Source: Sanderia malayensis (lineage: Eukaryota; Cnidaria; Scyphozoa; Semaeostomeae; Pelagiidae). Taken from it: a stretch of DNA of 64,000 nucleotides. The stretch is taken from the NCBI GenBank assembly GCA_013076295.1, contig RQOL01000532.1, forward strand, positions 1,364,001 through 1,428,000, in the 5' to 3' direction. Both the position numbers and the translations under genes were made by a program. Below the pieces are notes generated by a model. It was not told where the DNA came from, made no database searches, and saw only the letters and a list, made by a program, of their open reading frames with translations. Shown one piece after another: positions 1 to 11,883 of the stretch; the first letter of the stretch is position 1, and each line of letters starts with the position of its first letter.

Positions 1-1196
1 ATCATCCAAAAGAATAATTTAAGCTCCATCAAATCGAAACTGCCCCATTTGCCTGTTGTACCAGGTGCCACGGCTTCCTGGTACAAAAGGCTGGTTTTCA
101 TATAACGTATTTCAACGTAATTTATTGAAGAAAAATTTTAGCATGATGGCACTGCTGACTTTATGGATGCGATTCACGACTTTCCAAGTATTTACAACCA
201 TTCCTCGATTTTGGATTCAATCCGAATCCATAATCGAGTTTTCCTGATGAATTACGATGAATTCAGATGAAACACGTTTTGCGGTTTTCATATGTCGTGA
301 AAATCGTGGACCTTGAATTACGATGAATATACGTTGAAATAAGTTATATTTTAAAACTTATAATGCTGCCCAGTAGTACGCGGTGTCTCTGTTATATCCG
401 GTCTACTGTATTGTGATGATTTAGGGTCCATGTACACTACAAAAGAATTGGGCTTTCTTGAGTTAATAAGGGATTAAATTGTTCCCGAAATATTGTTTTC
501 GATTTTTCCTTTTGCCTACAATTTGATACGATATCAGAGTATAAAGTATGGATGGCGAAAGTGAAGAAGAATGTGAGGTAATAGAGGAAGAAGTTGTGCA
601 GCCACACCAACAAAGGGTGAAGTTTTTCAAGCTCTGGATGTGCTTCAAACATCGAGCCTTTTTGTGCGAAAATAGGGAACGAAATGCGTAGCGCAAGGCC
701 TGGTTGTAAAAGTTTCTTAATTTTTGGGCAGACTTCAGATCTAAAGTTTCTTAAGCGTTTGTCAATTTAAACGAGGAAAATTTAGCGAAAACGACAAAAA
801 GCGTGGACATATTCGTATTTATTACTAAGCAAAATCGTTAAAATCTACATCAGCATAATGTCTACATGGTTGATTTATGAAAATGCATGAAAAATGTATT
901 TCCCAAACTGCGAAAGCTAAAAAAATTATGAAAAAGATCATTATCGATGCTTAGTCATCGATGCTTGGTTCTCATGTTTTCATGCTGACGCCAGCGAAAA
1001 GTCGGGAACTATCCTGCTTCAAATAGAACTCATTTCTATTTGAATTCTAGAAACAAAAACATGCAAGTTACAATGAGAACCAGACTCAAATATATCTTAG
1101 AAACCTTTGTATTTTGCGAAAATAGAAAATTCAAATAATGAGAAGAAGTATTGTTTTTAGCGTTATCATAGGTTGATAAATTGCAAGAGTCCAAAC
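1..1196. other. no supported gene
   Basis: AT-rich sequence with only short open frames. The motif GAATTACGATGAAT recurs imperfectly near 246 and 314, which suggests an old dispersed repeat. One 47-codon acidic frame starts at 548 but has no supporting homology. Confidence 0.5.
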
Positions 1197-2645
1197 ATGC
1201 CGGCTGCAATGTGCCCTGCTGGAAGCAGCAAAGTTTTATCGCAAGGTGTACAAGTTTCTTCGACATCACGTTCAGTGAATGACCGGCCTAAAAGGGCTTT
1301 GGCCAGATTACAAATGGTGGTTGGACTCCTTTGGTTGACCTTCTCATTGGCGTTGAAGCCTGTGGCAGGACCAAAGTTCCGGGAGGTGTCATATGATGGA
1401 TTTTTAGTTGGTTATGGAGTCTGGGTAAGTTTCGATTTAATTTATCGGATTTTTCTAGCTTTTTCACGCACATAGCTTTTGCTCGTGTCGTGATTCAGAA
1501 AAAAAGTGGTCAAGAAAATATAACCCAACCTAGAGCATTCTATAAACATCATATACATTATTCTGATTCCGTAAATATAACATACCCGAGCCTGGAAAAT
1601 TAATGAATACATTGAAGGTATTTATATTTATAATATTTATAATAATGATTGCAATGATTTTCATTTCAGGTCTTTATTCGCGGGTGCTTTCGGTATTCTC
1701 TTCTTGCTCCAACGAAGGAAAGTTACTTAGAAGATCTTGAGGTATAGATAAATAAATGTAGTCTTGTGTAGATAAATAAATATATCTTTGTGTATTTATT
1801 GATCATCGAAGTACACGTTGCTTTATAAAAAAAAACCTAGTGCCAGACACACTAAAGTTTTCTTGCAGTTTTATAAGTAAAACTGCAAGAAGATAACTGC
1901 GAAACTCTAAAAATTTTTTTAAAAACCAATTTTTATTGTTTCGATATCTTTTTCGAGGACAAAAACAATAAATATACCTAATAATAATTCTACTTAATAA
2001 CTATATATCCATGTTATTTTCGTTTTCACCACAATTTTCGTTCATAAGTTTAAGAAACTCGGAAGAAACTAATGGCCTAGAAGAATTACCACCTTTACTA
2101 CTAGGTCTTGCACCAGGTCAAAATGAGAAACGTGTAAGCCAAAATTTGATGATTTCATTCACTAAAGCTGTATATTTATTAATCGTTTTCCCATTTCAGA
2201 ACACCATGATGGCTTTTATCACACTTTTCTCCGCACCATTGTGTATATTTATAATCATTCCACGTGCCAATACATTTTACAACTACAAAAAACTAATGTC
2301 AGATTGCGACTGCAATGTCTTTGATGGAATTAGTGTTGTTCTATCATTTTTGGCTACTGCAGAATTTATTGTATCAATTGCTGTTGCTATATATCTCTAC
2401 AAGGTAAATAGTTGTTTCATTTAATAACTCAAATAATTCTTTAATTTCAAAGGCTGCGCGAATTTCCAATCATCCTATATACCCTTCGAGGGAGCAACCT
2501 AATTTTTACCACAGTGTAATTTACAAGTAATAACATTAGTTGCTCTTGATTTGATTTACAGAGCATACACCCTTCTGCCTGCGACCGAACTGAACCTCCG
2601 ACAACCAAGAAGACAGAAGAAGAACTGAACTCGACCTCAAACTGA
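1197..2645 (+). CDS. possible MS4A/CD20-like four-helix membrane protein (exon structure uncertain)
   Basis: I do not recognise an exact ortholog. Readable exons are 1197-1424 (first hydrophobic segment MVVGLLWLTFSLAL, donor GTAAGT), about 1671-1721 (hydrophobic SLFAGAFGILFLL), 2200-2403 (third and fourth helices, the last around GISVVLSFLATAEFIVSIAV) and 2562-2645 (hydrophilic Thr/Glu-rich tail and stop TGA). Two helices, a short loop, then two more helices with an acidic residue in the fourth resembles the MS4A family; this is inference. The problem is the first junction: canonical GTAAGT...TTTCAG splicing puts exon 2 in a non-hydrophobic frame (ending at a GTATAG donor near 1741), while the helix-forming frame is off by one base. 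An alternative exon around 2070-2143 is also open. The gene could therefore be mis-assembled, broken, or spliced differently. Confidence 0.35.
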
Positions 2646-3870
2646 AAACTCCAAAAACCATTATCACAACCGCAAGCGAGTTCTTTACCGAAACCACCTT
2701 GTGGATTCCGTAAAAAGTGGTCATTGGTTGTATCATCGGTTAAATTTCCCGTGAACCGTCAGGATGTTTTTGCTCATGTTAAACTGGTTTGGGGCATTAG
2801 AATGTCTGCTTTGTTTCACTTTAAAACTTCAACTTGTTTTTAACAGTTGTTGCAGCTAGAGAGGGGTAAAAGTTAATATACTTTCATAGTTTAATTTAGC
2901 AGGCTTTGTGTTCGCGTAAATGTATCTTCTAAAGATATAATTATGAATGTATCTTCTAAAGATACATATTCTAATATTCTATTCTAATCTTCTGAAGATA
3001 CATACAATTCTTACGGGAATTCGGAAAATTCTCGTAAGAATTTAAGAATGCTTGTTTTCTCAATTAAATTTCTTGAAATGGTTGAATTTTATAATGGTAT
3101 TTTATTCTACTTCACTTTATCATGTTAACATACTTTCAACTATTGTAGCAGACTAAGGTAAATATTAAATAATTTTGTAGTTTGGTTTGACCTTAGAATA
3201 GTTTTGTGGCACATTCAACTTTGTGTTGGCACAAATGCTTTTCTGAAGATTCCTTTGAGACCGACGTCATATTGTTGATATTGCATGGCACGATAGAATT
3301 GAAGATAGAAATTCATGTTATATCCTAGTTATATGTCCAGACTCGAGACTCTCAATTCTAAATTTATTGCAACAGCCATTTTGAGATAAGAAATTAAAAT
3401 AAAACTCCATGAATTATTCCACGCATTTGTTGGTCTATTTTTTATTTAATAAACAATGTTACTTTTCAGAATTGCAGTTAACTGCGCCTATGCATTTTCA
3501 ACCTTTAGGCCAGGATCAGAATCTGAAAACAATTTGCAGTCATACTAAATGATAGTTTTACGTATCATTTAGTCAGTTATGTTCAATTCATCATATCCTG
3601 TTCTGTATCGCGAGAAGCTCATCGCCACAAAAGCTCACCCTCGGATTATCATCACTTCAGGCCATTTTGTTAGGCCCGATCAAATAAGAGCAAATAGTAT
3701 TAAAACAAAAAGAACAAAAATATAACTAAAGCAAATTTACGACGCTGTACAAACAGACTTACAAATACAGCACGAACACGCAAATATACATTCGCAAACA
3801 CAAACAACACCATGACACAAAACGTTACTGAACTGAAAGGCAAAGAAAAAGATTGAGGAGAAGAAGAGAA
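2646..3870. other. no gene seen; small palindromic motif cluster
   Basis: No convincing exon on either strand. Around 2925-3005 a self-complementary motif (TATCTTCTAAAGATA-like) occurs three times. The rest is ordinary AT-rich sequence with an AATAAA near 3448. Confidence 0.5.
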
Positions 3871-3878
3871 GAAGAAGA

Positions 3879-4387
3879 CAGGGTTGGTAGATGACTGCGC
3901 ATGCTTGAAGCCAAACAATATGAGAAAAAAAGCCAAAAAAAGCCAAACTATTTGGGATGAAAAAAGCCAGAAAAACAGCCAAATTTCCAAAATTTTATCA
4001 GAAAACGCCAAAAAAATGCCAAATCAACGCAATGTTTAAATTTACTATTCAACAATTGTTCAAACGTAGAAATCAGAAATCATCGTCACTGTCTGAATCA
4101 GAAGAATTTTCCAGTATTTCCACATCTGTGTTATTGCATGTGGCACTCTTGCTGGAGATTCATAAAAAAATGTGTATTGTGTTTTTATATTCTTAGACCA
4201 AAGTGTACTGCCGGTCACATTACCAATTCTGTGACACTACAATAGCAAAAGAACGACAAGAGGCTGCATTGGTAAAAAAAAGCCAAAAATAAGCCAAAAA
4301 GCCAAGAAATATTTTTGAAGCCAAAGAAGCTCTGAAAAAGCCAGATTTCTCAAATTTGGCTTTTAAAAAGCCAAGTTACCAACCCTG
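3879..4387. mobile_element. non-autonomous hAT-like element (MITE), 509 bp
   Basis: Both ends carry the inverted repeat CAGGGTTGGTA (3879-3889 and 4377-4387), and the CAGGG start is typical of hAT ends. An 8-bp direct repeat GAAGAAGA flanks it (3871-3878 and 4388-4395), the target-duplication length of hAT. The interior is A-rich with many GCCAAA/AAGCCA motifs and no transposase frame. The flanks lie in GA-rich low-complexity DNA, so part of the 8-bp match could be chance. Confidence 0.65.
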
Positions 4388-4395
4388 GAAGAAGA

Positions 4396-4825
4396 AAGAA
4401 AGCAAAAGAAATCAGCGAGAGTGGGAGAGAGAGAGAGACAGAAGACAAAGAGGAGAGAACGGAACGGATGCAGTAACTACGCATGCGCTTTCGGCCTTTC
4501 TGTATCTCGGGCTGTCTCATGCCGTCGATTTGATATTAATCAATGATATTAATAATATGATTACTTGTCACTGTTTGGAAGACGGCTTTGGCAGTAAGTT
4601 ACACAACTTGAAGGCATGAAATCAATTAGTAAAATACGAACACCACACCTTTATGGTAATCTACTCTCTTTCTAAAAACTCTTGTTGTCCGATGCGTAAA
4701 CAAAATAAGAACAATGACATGCATGTGACCAACACATGACCAAATTCTGACCTGACATGTGTTGTTGTGTTTGTTGTGTTTGTATGTAAGAAAAGAGAAG
4801 TTTATTGATTTGAACCAAAGTAAAG
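4396..4825. other. upstream region of MAN2B1
   Basis: A GA-rich stretch (4396-4460) is followed by unique sequence leading to the MAN2B1 start codon. It presumably contains the promoter and 5' UTR. No specific box can be called with confidence. Confidence 0.4.
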
Positions 4826-7800
4826 ATGGCAGGCAAGATGATTTGGTTCACGGTTGTTGTCTTTGCGATGTATTTGCAAGGTACATCCACCTACCAGTGT
4901 TTCGAAGACGGATCGAAACTTCAAGTTCATCTTGTTCCTCACACACACGACGATGTTGGTTGGCTGAAGACTGTGGATGAATATTTCTACGGTGCCAACA
5001 ACTCAATACAACATGCTGGCGTGCAGTACATTCTCGACTCAGTCATTCCTGCACTGCAACAAAACAAGGACAGGACATTTATTTATGTCGAAATGGCCTT
5101 CTTCAAGAGATGGTGGGACGAACAAGATGAGAAAATGCAGACTATTGTCAAAGAGCTTGTTCGCACGAGACAATTCGAATTCATAAATGGCGGATGGTCG
5201 ATGAACGATGAAGCCGCAACGCACTACAACGCCATTATAGATCAAATGACGCTGGGTTTGAGGTTTATCAACGACACGTTTGGTGCCGATGCAAGACCGC
5301 AAGTTGCCTGGCATATTGATCCGTTTGGTCATTCTGCTGAGCAGGCGTCTCTCTTCTCATTGATGTCTTTTGACGGTTTCTTTTTTGGAAGGATCGACCA
5401 GGAAGACAAAAACAAGAGACTGGCTGAAAAGAGGATGGAAATGGTCTGGAGGGGAAGTCGAAATTTGGAACAAGCTTCCCAGATATTCACGGGTGTGCTC
5501 TACAATGGATATAATCCACCAAAAGGGTTCTGTTTTGACCAGTTCTGCAGTGACCAGCCGATAATGGATGACGAAAGACTGTTTGATGTGAATGTCAAGG
5601 AAAGAGTTGATGCATTTGTCAGTGAAGTCTGTGACCAAGCAAAGCATTACAAAACTAATAATGTCATCTTGACCATGGGATCTGACTTCATGTACGAAAA
5701 TGCCAACCTCTGGTTCAAGAATCTTGACAAGTTAATTAAATATGTTAATAAGGTGGGTGGAAAAGAAGGCTGTAATGTGTCAAGTCAAATGTTTCAAAGA
5801 AATAATGGAGCCAGGTTATAATCTGCAATCCAGAGTATATCTCTTGCGCATTTGACTTGTGCAAATACAAAAGACATCTTATTGCAGACTAAAGATTCTC
5901 AGAAGCTCCTATGCTTGCATTTTCTTCAAAGAAGACATTGCTGTCAGTGATTTATTATGCACAAAATAGTATCTACCATTTGTTTCACATTTTTGTTTTA
6001 CAGGATGGCCGTGTGAATGTCCTCTACTCCAGCCCATCACGATATCTCAAAGCTTTGCATGATGCAGGAGTTGCGTGGGGCGTAAAAACAGATGACTTCT
6101 TCCCCTATGCTCATTGTCCTCATTGTTATTGGACAGGGTATTTCACCAGCCGGCCAGCCTTGAAAGGATACATCAGGAAAAACAATAACCTATTACAGGT
6201 ATGCATGCTTTTTGCTGTTTCCAAGGTCTTATGAACGGTTGTCTTGTTGTCATGTCTGTGCTTTTAAATTTGCCTCTCTTTGATGTATACCCTGGAATGC
6301 AACTAACTCACTCACTTAACTGGAACTGAAACTTCATGATAAAGTTCAATATCATCATTTGTTCATCAATTAAACTGTGCAGATTGTACAACTGGACGTT
6401 TTCCAGTAATAAAGATGGTGTTGTCTCAAATCTTTCCTTCAGGGTTGTGCCCCTATACCCCATATACCCTCACAGCTCTCCCAATATCAAAATCATTCTG
6501 ATGACCTTGCTAAGTGATAACACTTGTTGTTTGACAGGTTTGCAAGCAACTTGAAACCATCCACAGTCAATTTGAGAAATATCCAAAGTCCCTTGGCTTG
6601 AAGTTGGCCATGGGTATTAATCAGCACCATGATGCGGTGACTGGTACAGAGAAACAACATGTTGCATTTGATTATGCAAAACGGTTAGCAATTGCAGAAA
6701 AAGAATGCCAGGTAAATCATCTTGTAATATTGTTTGGATGATACTTTTTGTGGTTTTTATTTCAATTTGCACCAACAGGAATAGGATGTTTGCTCTAAAT
6801 AATAAGGCTGCAGAATTGAATTAACTTATATGCTGAAACATTTTACTTTCTCTCATAAATTGTTACTTCCAATCAAGAAGAAGATCAGAGTTGTTATTTT
6901 AGATATCGTTAACTCTATATATGTCAGCCAAATGTGTTTCTGTGAAATTATTTGTCCAGTAGTAATGGGGGCGTTAGGAAGAAGTCATGTATTTTCACGT
7001 GTTAAGAAATGGTCTCAACTCCTCGGTTTGCTGGAAACGAGGCTGAAGGAAGGAGTTGTTCTTATCAACCTTAAATTGGCTTCAGCACTAAAACTATTAA
7101 TAGGAGGAATGTGTCATCTAGCTTCCTAGAAGTTATATGTTCTAGCAACTTGGGCTTTAAGTTGTTTTTAATTTGTAAGTGAATAGCTATCATTGTTTGG
7201 TGCATGAGATATAGAGTTGTGGGTCGAGTGTAGAGTCAAACGTGAACCTATATCCATTCAGAGGCACATAATTAATTGAGAAATTGTTTTCTGCAGGTTC
7301 TTGTTTCGAGAGTAATTGGGAAAAAATCACTGCTTCCCAGCTCAAAGTCAGCAGCATTGAATTACACATTCTGCAATTACTTGAACATCAGCGTTTGCCC
7401 GTTGACGGAACAGAGTTACTCATTTTCAGTGAATATGTACAATGGTATTGGCAGGCCCGTGAGTAGCTACGTGAGATTTCCTGTCTACAGTAAAAACATG
7501 GCTGTATTCGGTTCGAAAGGAGAACCCTTGAAATCACAATTGATTACAGTGTCTAAGGCTACAGCCTCTGTTAGAAGGGAGCAAGGCAGCGTTCCGTACG
7601 AGCTAGCTTTCCACGCATGCGCTCCTGGCCTCGGTTTCAGCACATATTTCGTACAGGCAAAAAAATCGTTTGACCACACGACAAGCTTCGCGCCTTTTTA
7701 TTCGCTGGAAACGAGGCTGAAGGAAGGCAATGATTTTATCGAGAATGAGAAATTGCGATTAGATTTCTCGGTGGAGACCGGACGTTTGATAAGAATGACG

Positions 7801-9190
7801 AGAAAGGATATCAAACTCAGCATTAACGTTGATCAACAATTCTTCTGGTACAACGCAAGCGTGGGAAACGATGTTAGCCGACAAACATCCGGTGCTTATA
7901 TATTTCGTCCGAATCGATCCGAACCGTTTGTGATGTGCAAGGATAACAAACCGACTGTTCAAGTCATCAAAGGCCCGCTTGTTCAAGAAGTGCGTCAGAG
8001 CTTTGGTCCGGTGGTCAGTCAAGTCATCCGGTTGTATGCGACCGAGTCTCATGCGGAATTCGAGTACACTGTCGGTCCGATACCGGTTCAAGATGGTTTG
8101 GGAAAGGAAATCATTACCCGGTTTGACACGGCCATCAAATCAGAGAAACTTTTCTATACTGATGCCAATGGACGAGAGATGAAGACCCGCAAGCGTGATT
8201 ACCGAGCGACTTGGGACTATAAAGTAACCGAACCGGTCTCCGGTAACTACTATCCGGTAAACAGCCGAATTTATATCAAAGACAGTACCGCACAATTGAC
8301 AGTAATGACCGACAGATCACACGGTGGCTCGAGCATCAAAGACGGATCCATGGAAATCATGTTGCATCGAAGATTGTTACATGATGATTTCCTTGGTGTC
8401 GGTGAGCCATTAAACGAACCTGGTCTTGATGGAAAGGGTCTTGTTGTCAGGGGCAAGCAAATGTTACTGTTGACTACCCCCGAAGAGGGACCGAAGTATC
8501 ACAGGGATCTTGGGGAGAAAATGATGCTGGCACCTACAATCAGGTTTGCTTTTGTCTACCTATTTACCTATTTACTTGTTTGTTTGTTCACTTTTTTACT
8601 GTTTTATTTACTCCTCCATCCATTTGTATTATATTAGCTTATTTGTTCTCTTATCCATTATCTCGTATTCTTTTTATCAATTTATTTCTATATTTGTTCG
8701 CTAATTGTTTGTTTGTTTATTTCTGAAGACTTTAGAGTTTTGTAACAAATGTTGATTATTTTCTAGCTTTTCCAAGAACGACAAATCGATACCCGACTGG
8801 TTGAAGGAGTACAAGCCGATTTACAGTGGTCTAATGACGAATCTACCACCGAATGTTCACATGCTCACCATGGAGTCTCTTTCTCGTAACGAGATCATCC
8901 TACGATTGGAGCATCTTTACGAGAAGGGCGAAGACGCGAAACTGTCGCAATCGGTTGACGTCGTAATTACGGCTATGTTTACGGATTTTGAGGTTTACGA
9001 CATGACCGAGCTCAACCTGGCAGCCAATCAATACATGCAGTACAAGAAACCCCTTCATTGGAAGACGGTTAACGAAACTTTTGTCGAAAAGCGTTCGTCA
9101 AAGGCCGAGCTAAAAGTCGGAAGCTCGTGGCAAGTATTTTTGAAACCGATGGAGATTCGTACATTTTTATGCCAAATCGGAAGAAAGTGA
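4826..9190 (+). CDS. MAN2B1: lysosomal alpha-mannosidase (GH38)
   Basis: Exo-alpha-mannosidase that trims mannose from N-glycans in the lysosome. Exons: 4826-5752, 6004-6198, 6538-6711, 7297-8543, 8767-9190 (2967 nt, 988 aa, close to the roughly 1010 aa of vertebrate enzymes); all junctions keep frame with GT..AG ends. A signal peptide (hydrophobic residues about 6-18) precedes the GH38 domain. PHTHDDVGW (residues 38-46) supplies zinc ligands, [10 protein letters not shown] (161-170) contains the catalytic nucleophile Asp165, and QHHDAVTGT (about 403-411) is the third zinc-site motif. The C-terminal beta domains include [15 protein letters not shown] and DRSHGGSS, and the protein ends near PMEIRTFLC, as in the family. 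The start was chosen because it gives the signal peptide. Intron 3 carries a 24-bp copy of exon 4 sequence. Confidence 0.95.
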
Positions 9191-9854
9191 AAAGGGTTTT
9201 GTCGCTGTGATCAAGTTTCTGTTGATTATAGAAGTGAAATTACTTTCTAATTATGTGTTATTGAATTGTTAATGAAATTAATACACTTGCAAATAATTAA
9301 TAGACGAATTGAGGTTTTCAGAGATTTTTATTTTGTTGTTAATATCAGGAATAAAACATTCAATTTATTGTTTAATGAACTTTTTGCACCATCTGATTTG
9401 ACTTTCTACATCATTGTCAAACGTTGATATTTCTTGTAATTTCAGATAATATTTGCTATCTTGCTGTCTCATGATTTTTGGAATAGTGCAGCTTTATATT
9501 TGCATAACTTAATTAATATCATAATTATCAAGTGTTTGATATAGCACCAACATGTAATAAAATATGATAACCAAACATTTTTATTCTTGCAAAGATATTT
9601 CGAGCTTATTTTGGTGTATGTTATTTATGGTCGTCCTTCCGAAAATGGCCTTCAAAGTTTCGCACTCGCCCCAGTCCTCCCTTTCGGAAAGCCATTTTGA
9701 GTAGAAATAGAAGGTTTGTGATACTAAATAATTTCGTCCTTTATAATCTTTATCATCATATATTATTTCGATTTCTTAATTTGACAGATCGTTTACTTAG
9801 TCCTGTAATACATTTCTAGTTTGTTCTTGTTTGCAGAGCTGTTTTCTCTTCGTC
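9191..9854. other. MAN2B1 3' region and RPL29 promoter / 5' UTR
   Basis: Probable MAN2B1 polyadenylation signal AATAAA lies near 9350. A pyrimidine-rich CCTCCCTTTCGG near 9682 followed by a GTTTGT donor at about 9714, and an acceptor TTTGCAG at about 9830-9836, fit a non-coding first exon for RPL29, as is common for ribosomal protein genes. This is inferred from sequence only. Confidence 0.4.
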
Positions 9855-10473
9855 ATGGCAAAGTCAAAGAATCATACGAATCATAATCAAAGTAAGCTTA
9901 TTATTTTTAATTTTGTCTTTCGAAAGATAGAACTGTAGCCATATACTCTGTTTAATCACAATTCTATTTACAATTTTGCCAATGCATATTATCCTTTAGA
10001 GTAAATCTCATTTATGTGAAATTCGTCTGTAAGCAAAAGAGGCCCATACATGCTGATGTTTTAGGCCTAAATTAAATTTTTTCAGGCCACACTGTTGGCC
10101 CAATCTTTAAACTAATACTCATTGTTACTCGATTATCTTAGCTCACAAAGCCCACAGAAATGGGATTCACAAACCAAAGAAAAATAAGTACCCATCTCTT
10201 AAAGGGGTAAGTAATTTTACATTTCTTTTGTACTCATCAACAAAAAAATTGAACCTCTATTTAATCAATATGCTTTATTTTTTTGTGATACCATTAATTG
10301 TCATCTGGTGTGAGCTTTTATCTTTGAATCATATTTTTGTAATCTCTTTCCTGATTGCAACATTTGCTCTGTGTAATCTGTTCTTATTTAGGCTCATCTT
10401 TTTCCAGGTTGACCCAAAGTTTCTTAGAAATTTGAGATTTGCAAAGAAGCACAACAAGAAGAATGCTAAATAG
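9855..10473 (+). CDS. RPL29: 60S ribosomal protein L29 (eL29), short form
   Basis: Small basic protein of the large ribosomal subunit. Exons 9855-9891, 10142-10206 and 10408-10473 join in frame to 168 nt (55 aa). The N-terminus MAKSKNHTNHNQ, then a basic HRNGI..PK stretch, SLKGVDPKFLRN and RFAKKHNKK are diagnostic of eL29. The protein stops directly after this core, like the short fungal and invertebrate forms, and lacks the long Ala/Lys-rich tail of mammals. The pyrimidine-rich leader just before the ATG (TTTTCTCTTCGTC) suits a translationally regulated (TOP-type) message; that last point is inference. Confidence 0.93.
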
Positions 10474-10575
10474 ATTAATGAACGATGAATTCTTTATGTA
10501 TACATACTCAAAAGTTGTTTCTATTTGTTGTCTTCCTGAAGTTAAATTTAGAACATTGCATTTGTCTGTGTTTAT

Positions 10576-11480
10576 CATAGAGATAGGATATAAGATACAC
10601 TAGAGTGCGCACTCCAATTGACGCATCGATACAAAAGTTGAAGCATTGGCGGCCATCTTGTTGGAGGCTCGCGGACGAAATTTACGGTCTGAAGCCTTAT
10701 AATTCAAATGTAAAATACGTGGATATTATTATAGCTGAAGATCAAATAAATACTCAAATGTTCCTCAAATCATGGTCGGTTCAACATATTAAAGTTTTAT
10801 TGGTGGATCGAATGTATTACTACTATTTCCAGAAGACCATATTTTGCAGTGGAGTGCTGTATGAAAACAGTGGCCTTTGGCATTTTGCGATACGAAGTAC
10901 GGGCGAATTTGTATTTTACGGTTTATGCCCAAATGGACTAAATTAGATATCAATCGATAGGAAATGACTTCCTGAGTACGAATCTGCAATAAAATTTATG
11001 GAACTCGCCCGCATTCAAAAGTTATGCCTCTTTTTATCGGGGGCCTAACACCTACAAATCACCGATCGACAGCAACTAAAGGTGGGCGCAAGTAAAAATA
11101 TTACTAAAATCTTTTAAATGCGGGGGTCTTTTGTGAATATTATTGCAGATTCATACTCAGGAGGTAATTTCCGATCGATTGATATTTAATTTACCCTATT
11201 TGGGGGCAGTCGGTAAAATGGAAATCCGTCTTTCTAAAAATAGTAGTAATACATTCGATCCAACAACAAAACTTCAATATGTTGAACCGACTATAATATT
11301 ATGAAGGTTCCAATCTTTATTTGAGGTTAAGCAATCGTAATATCCACGTAATTCTTGTTCAAAGTATAAGGGTTCAGACCGTGAAATTCTGAAATGAGCC
11401 TCCAACAAGATGGCGTCCAAACTGCGTCACCGCCAGGGGCCTGGTTCGCACTCTAGTGTATATTATATCCTATCTCTATG
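10576..11480. mobile_element. 905-bp foldback (long inverted repeat) DNA transposon
   Basis: The ends are inverted repeats starting CATAGAGATAGGATATAA, with one mismatch over about 33 bp. A perfect 8-bp target duplication GTGTTTAT flanks it (10568-10575 and 11481-11488). Almost the whole interior is also an imperfect inverted repeat: for example GTCGGTTCAACATATT near 10776 is mirrored near 11271-11286, and GTATTACTACTATTT near 10813 near 11241. The centre is near 11040. The left arm has an extra stretch of about 90 bp. The 113-codon frame at 10605-10946 lies in the left arm and matches nothing I recognise. The 8-bp duplication suggests hAT-type mobilisation. Confidence 0.8.
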
Positions 11481-11883
11481 GTGTTTATGGTGTTTACTTG
11501 GTACGCTGTGTAGCACTACTGCGTAGGAGCTTTGTGCTCTTACTCAAAGGTGTGAGATACTTGGGCATGCCTACTTTGCAATAATATCTCCACCTGCTAC
11601 CCATTACAAGCTTGTCTGTAATGGATCGTTGTTTTATTGTTTTATTTTGCTTTGAGCAATTATGCATCCGAAAGAAAGAATTTTAATTAACTTCAACCGA
11701 AACAAAGTTAAAGTGGACAGATGTTCACATCAAGTCATTGTTTTTGGCGTTTTTCTAATCTATAAAACCGACCTGCTTTGAGAGGCTGAGATGAACAAGT
11801 ATAACGTCTTCACCTGCTTCTGTTATCAATGGTTGGTTTGCCTAGCTTGAAACAAAACTTGATGCACTGAAGGGGCAGACAAG

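Noticed and set aside
548..691. 47-codon acidic open frame starting MDGESEEECE
   Set aside because: No recognised family, no clear splice partner and short; could be chance in GA-rich sequence.
2070..2143. Possible extra exon (EETNGLEELPPLL...) in the four-helix gene
   Set aside because: No acceptor gives the phase required by the flanking exons; kept only as an alternative.
10605..10946. 113-codon frame as a separate gene
   Set aside because: Lies wholly in one arm of the foldback element, with no start context or recognised domain.
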